Source of the DNA: Chloroflexota bacterium
Lineage (GTDB): Bacteria; Chloroflexota; Dormibacteria; Dormibacterales; Dormibacteraceae
Direction: 5' to 3'
DNA length: 14,875 nt
Assembly: GCA_005880345.1 (NCBI GenBank)
Contig: VBGE01000016.1
Span: 1-14,875, forward strand
The translations under genes were made by a program, and so were the position numbers. Shown in pieces: positions 13,991 to 14,875 of this stretch. The notes under the pieces were generated by a model that was given only the letters and a program-made list of their open reading frames with translations, did no database searches and had not been told where the DNA came from. Position 1 is the first letter of the stretch; every line of letters starts with the position of its first letter.

Positions 13991-14875
13991 GAACTCTCAT
14001 CACGACCGCCGGCAAGCAGCCGGCGCAAACGACCGATGACGTGGTCCGCTGCTTCGAGGAGTCGCACCAGCTGGGTTTCTGGCTGGACATCGAGGCGCCG
14101 GACGACCACGACTACAGGCTGCTAGAGGAGACGTTCAAGTTCCATCCGCTGACGATCGAGGACATCAAGCACCAGAACCAGCGCCCGAAGGTCGACGAGT
14201 ACCCCGATTTCAACTTCGTCGTCCTCTTCCAGGCGCTGTGGGAGAAGGACCGGGTCGACGTGGTGGAGCATCACCTGTACGTCGGGCCGACCTACCTGAT
14301 CACGGTGCACCAGGAGCACTCGCCGGCTGTGGTCGACGTGCACGACCGCGTCACTCGGAGCCCGGAGCTGACCAAAGGGCAGCCCGCGTTCCTCACGTAC
14401 CTGGTCATCGACGCACTCGTCGATTCCACCTTCCCCGCTCTAGAGCGCCTCGACGATTCCGTCGACCAGCTCGAAGATGACATCGTCGACACGGCGACCT
14501 CTGAGCTCCTCGACCGCATCTACCATCTCAAGCATTCGGTGGTCGAGCTGCGCCGGCTGCTCGGCGGCCAGCGTGACGTCTTCCAGGCGCTCATCACGCA
14601 TGGCATCCACCTGCAGCAGGGGGACATGACCCTGTACTACCGCGACGTCTACGACCACATCGTCCGCCAGTACGAGACCGTGGACTCGCTGCGCGACCTG
14701 CTGACCAGCGCGATGGATGTCTACCTGTCGACTGTGTCCAACCGCCTCAACCAGACCACCAAGGCGCTGACTGTGGTGGCCAGCCTGTTCCTGCCGTTGA
14801 GCTTCTTGACCGGTTTCTACGGCATGAACTTCTCGTACCTGACGCAGGTCCTCGAGAGTCCCTACCTTGCCTTCG
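13987..14875 (+). CDS. corA: CorA-family divalent cation transporter (3' end outside window)
   Basis: The frame is open from TTG 13987, which overlaps the exporter stop (TTGA), to the window end: 296 residues. TTG is preferred to GTG 14041 because RTLITT matches the usual CorA start and the same TTGA coupling is seen at murQ. The cytoplasmic domain has FWLDIEAPDDHDYRLLEETF, FHPLTIEDIKHQNQRPKVDEY, LYVGPTYLITVH and the long helix LERLDDSVDQLEDDIVD. The first membrane helix, ALTVVASLFLPLSFLTGFYGMNF, contains the Gly-Met-Asn pore signature (14821-14829). The second helix lies outside. It should move Mg2+ or a related ion; Co2+ or Zn2+ are possible in this family. Confidence 0.92.
   Translation, partial: MRTLITTAGKQPAQTTDDVVRCFEESHQLGFWLDIEAPDDHDYRLLEETFKFHPLTIEDIKHQNQRPKVDEYPDFNFVVLFQALWEKDRVDVVEHHLYVGPTYLITVHQEHSPAVVDVHDRVTRSPELTKGQPAFLTYLVIDALVDSTFPALERLDDSVDQLEDDIVDTATSELLDRIYHLKHSVVELRRLLGGQRDVFQALITHGIHLQQGDMTLYYRDVYDHIVRQYETVDSLRDLLTSAMDVYLSTVSNRLNQTTKALTVVASLFLPLSFLTGFYGMNFSYLTQVLESPYLAF

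Noticed and set aside
1-14875. CRISPR array, insertion sequence, phage or tRNA attachment site
   Set aside because: No regularly spaced repeats, transposase or integrase motifs, terminal inverted repeats or tRNA genes were seen. The small deletions in the operon have no element remnants beside them.

Overview
The window is GC-rich, densely coding bacterial DNA with short gene overlaps (ATGA, TTGA, TGATG) and several GTG or TTG starts. One gene looks leaderless, and a HutC-type regulator has a DasR-like operator. Together these suggest a high-GC terrestrial bacterium of the Actinobacteria/Chloroflexota/Dormibacterota type. This is inference; nothing here fixes the phylum.

Layout. 1-1678 (+): the end of a response-regulator receiver, a 62-residue half-receiver, and a PAS-type sensor histidine kinase. 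1662-10451 (-): one long amino-sugar / cell-wall-sugar operon. In transcription order it holds a GntR/HutC regulator, a sugar-binding lipoprotein, two ABC permeases, NagZ, MurQ, NagA, a BadF-type GlcNAc/MurNAc kinase, and a SIS-domain GlcN-6-P isomerase/deaminase. Its promoter and operator lie at about 10453-10524. 10623-10892 (+): a GlsB/YeaQ-like membrane protein. 10947-12050 (-): a lipoprotein of unknown function. 12297-13418 (+): a ParA/MinD-like ATPase with a tryptophan-rich N-terminus and a probable leaderless start. 13367-13990 (+): a LysE/RhtB exporter. 13987-14875 (+): a CorA-type transporter cut by the window end.

How the operon would work. The lipoprotein and permeases import GlcNAc-containing oligosaccharides. 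Cytoplasmic NagZ frees GlcNAc and the kinase makes the 6-phosphate. MurQ turns MurNAc-6-P into GlcNAc-6-P, NagA deacetylates it, and the SIS protein delivers fructose-6-P. GlcN-6-P or GlcNAc-6-P is the likely inducer of the HutC regulator. No ABC ATPase is present.

The main surprise is damage confined to the catabolic half. The regulator and transport genes are intact. nagZ (C-terminal region), murQ, nagA and the SIS gene each lack an internal or N-terminal block of roughly 15-45 residues; three of the four junctions change frame and the fourth removes a start codon. The kinase between them looks complete but has only ATT as a plausible start. This is either an operon in decay or a series of small assembly deletions; read mapping would decide.
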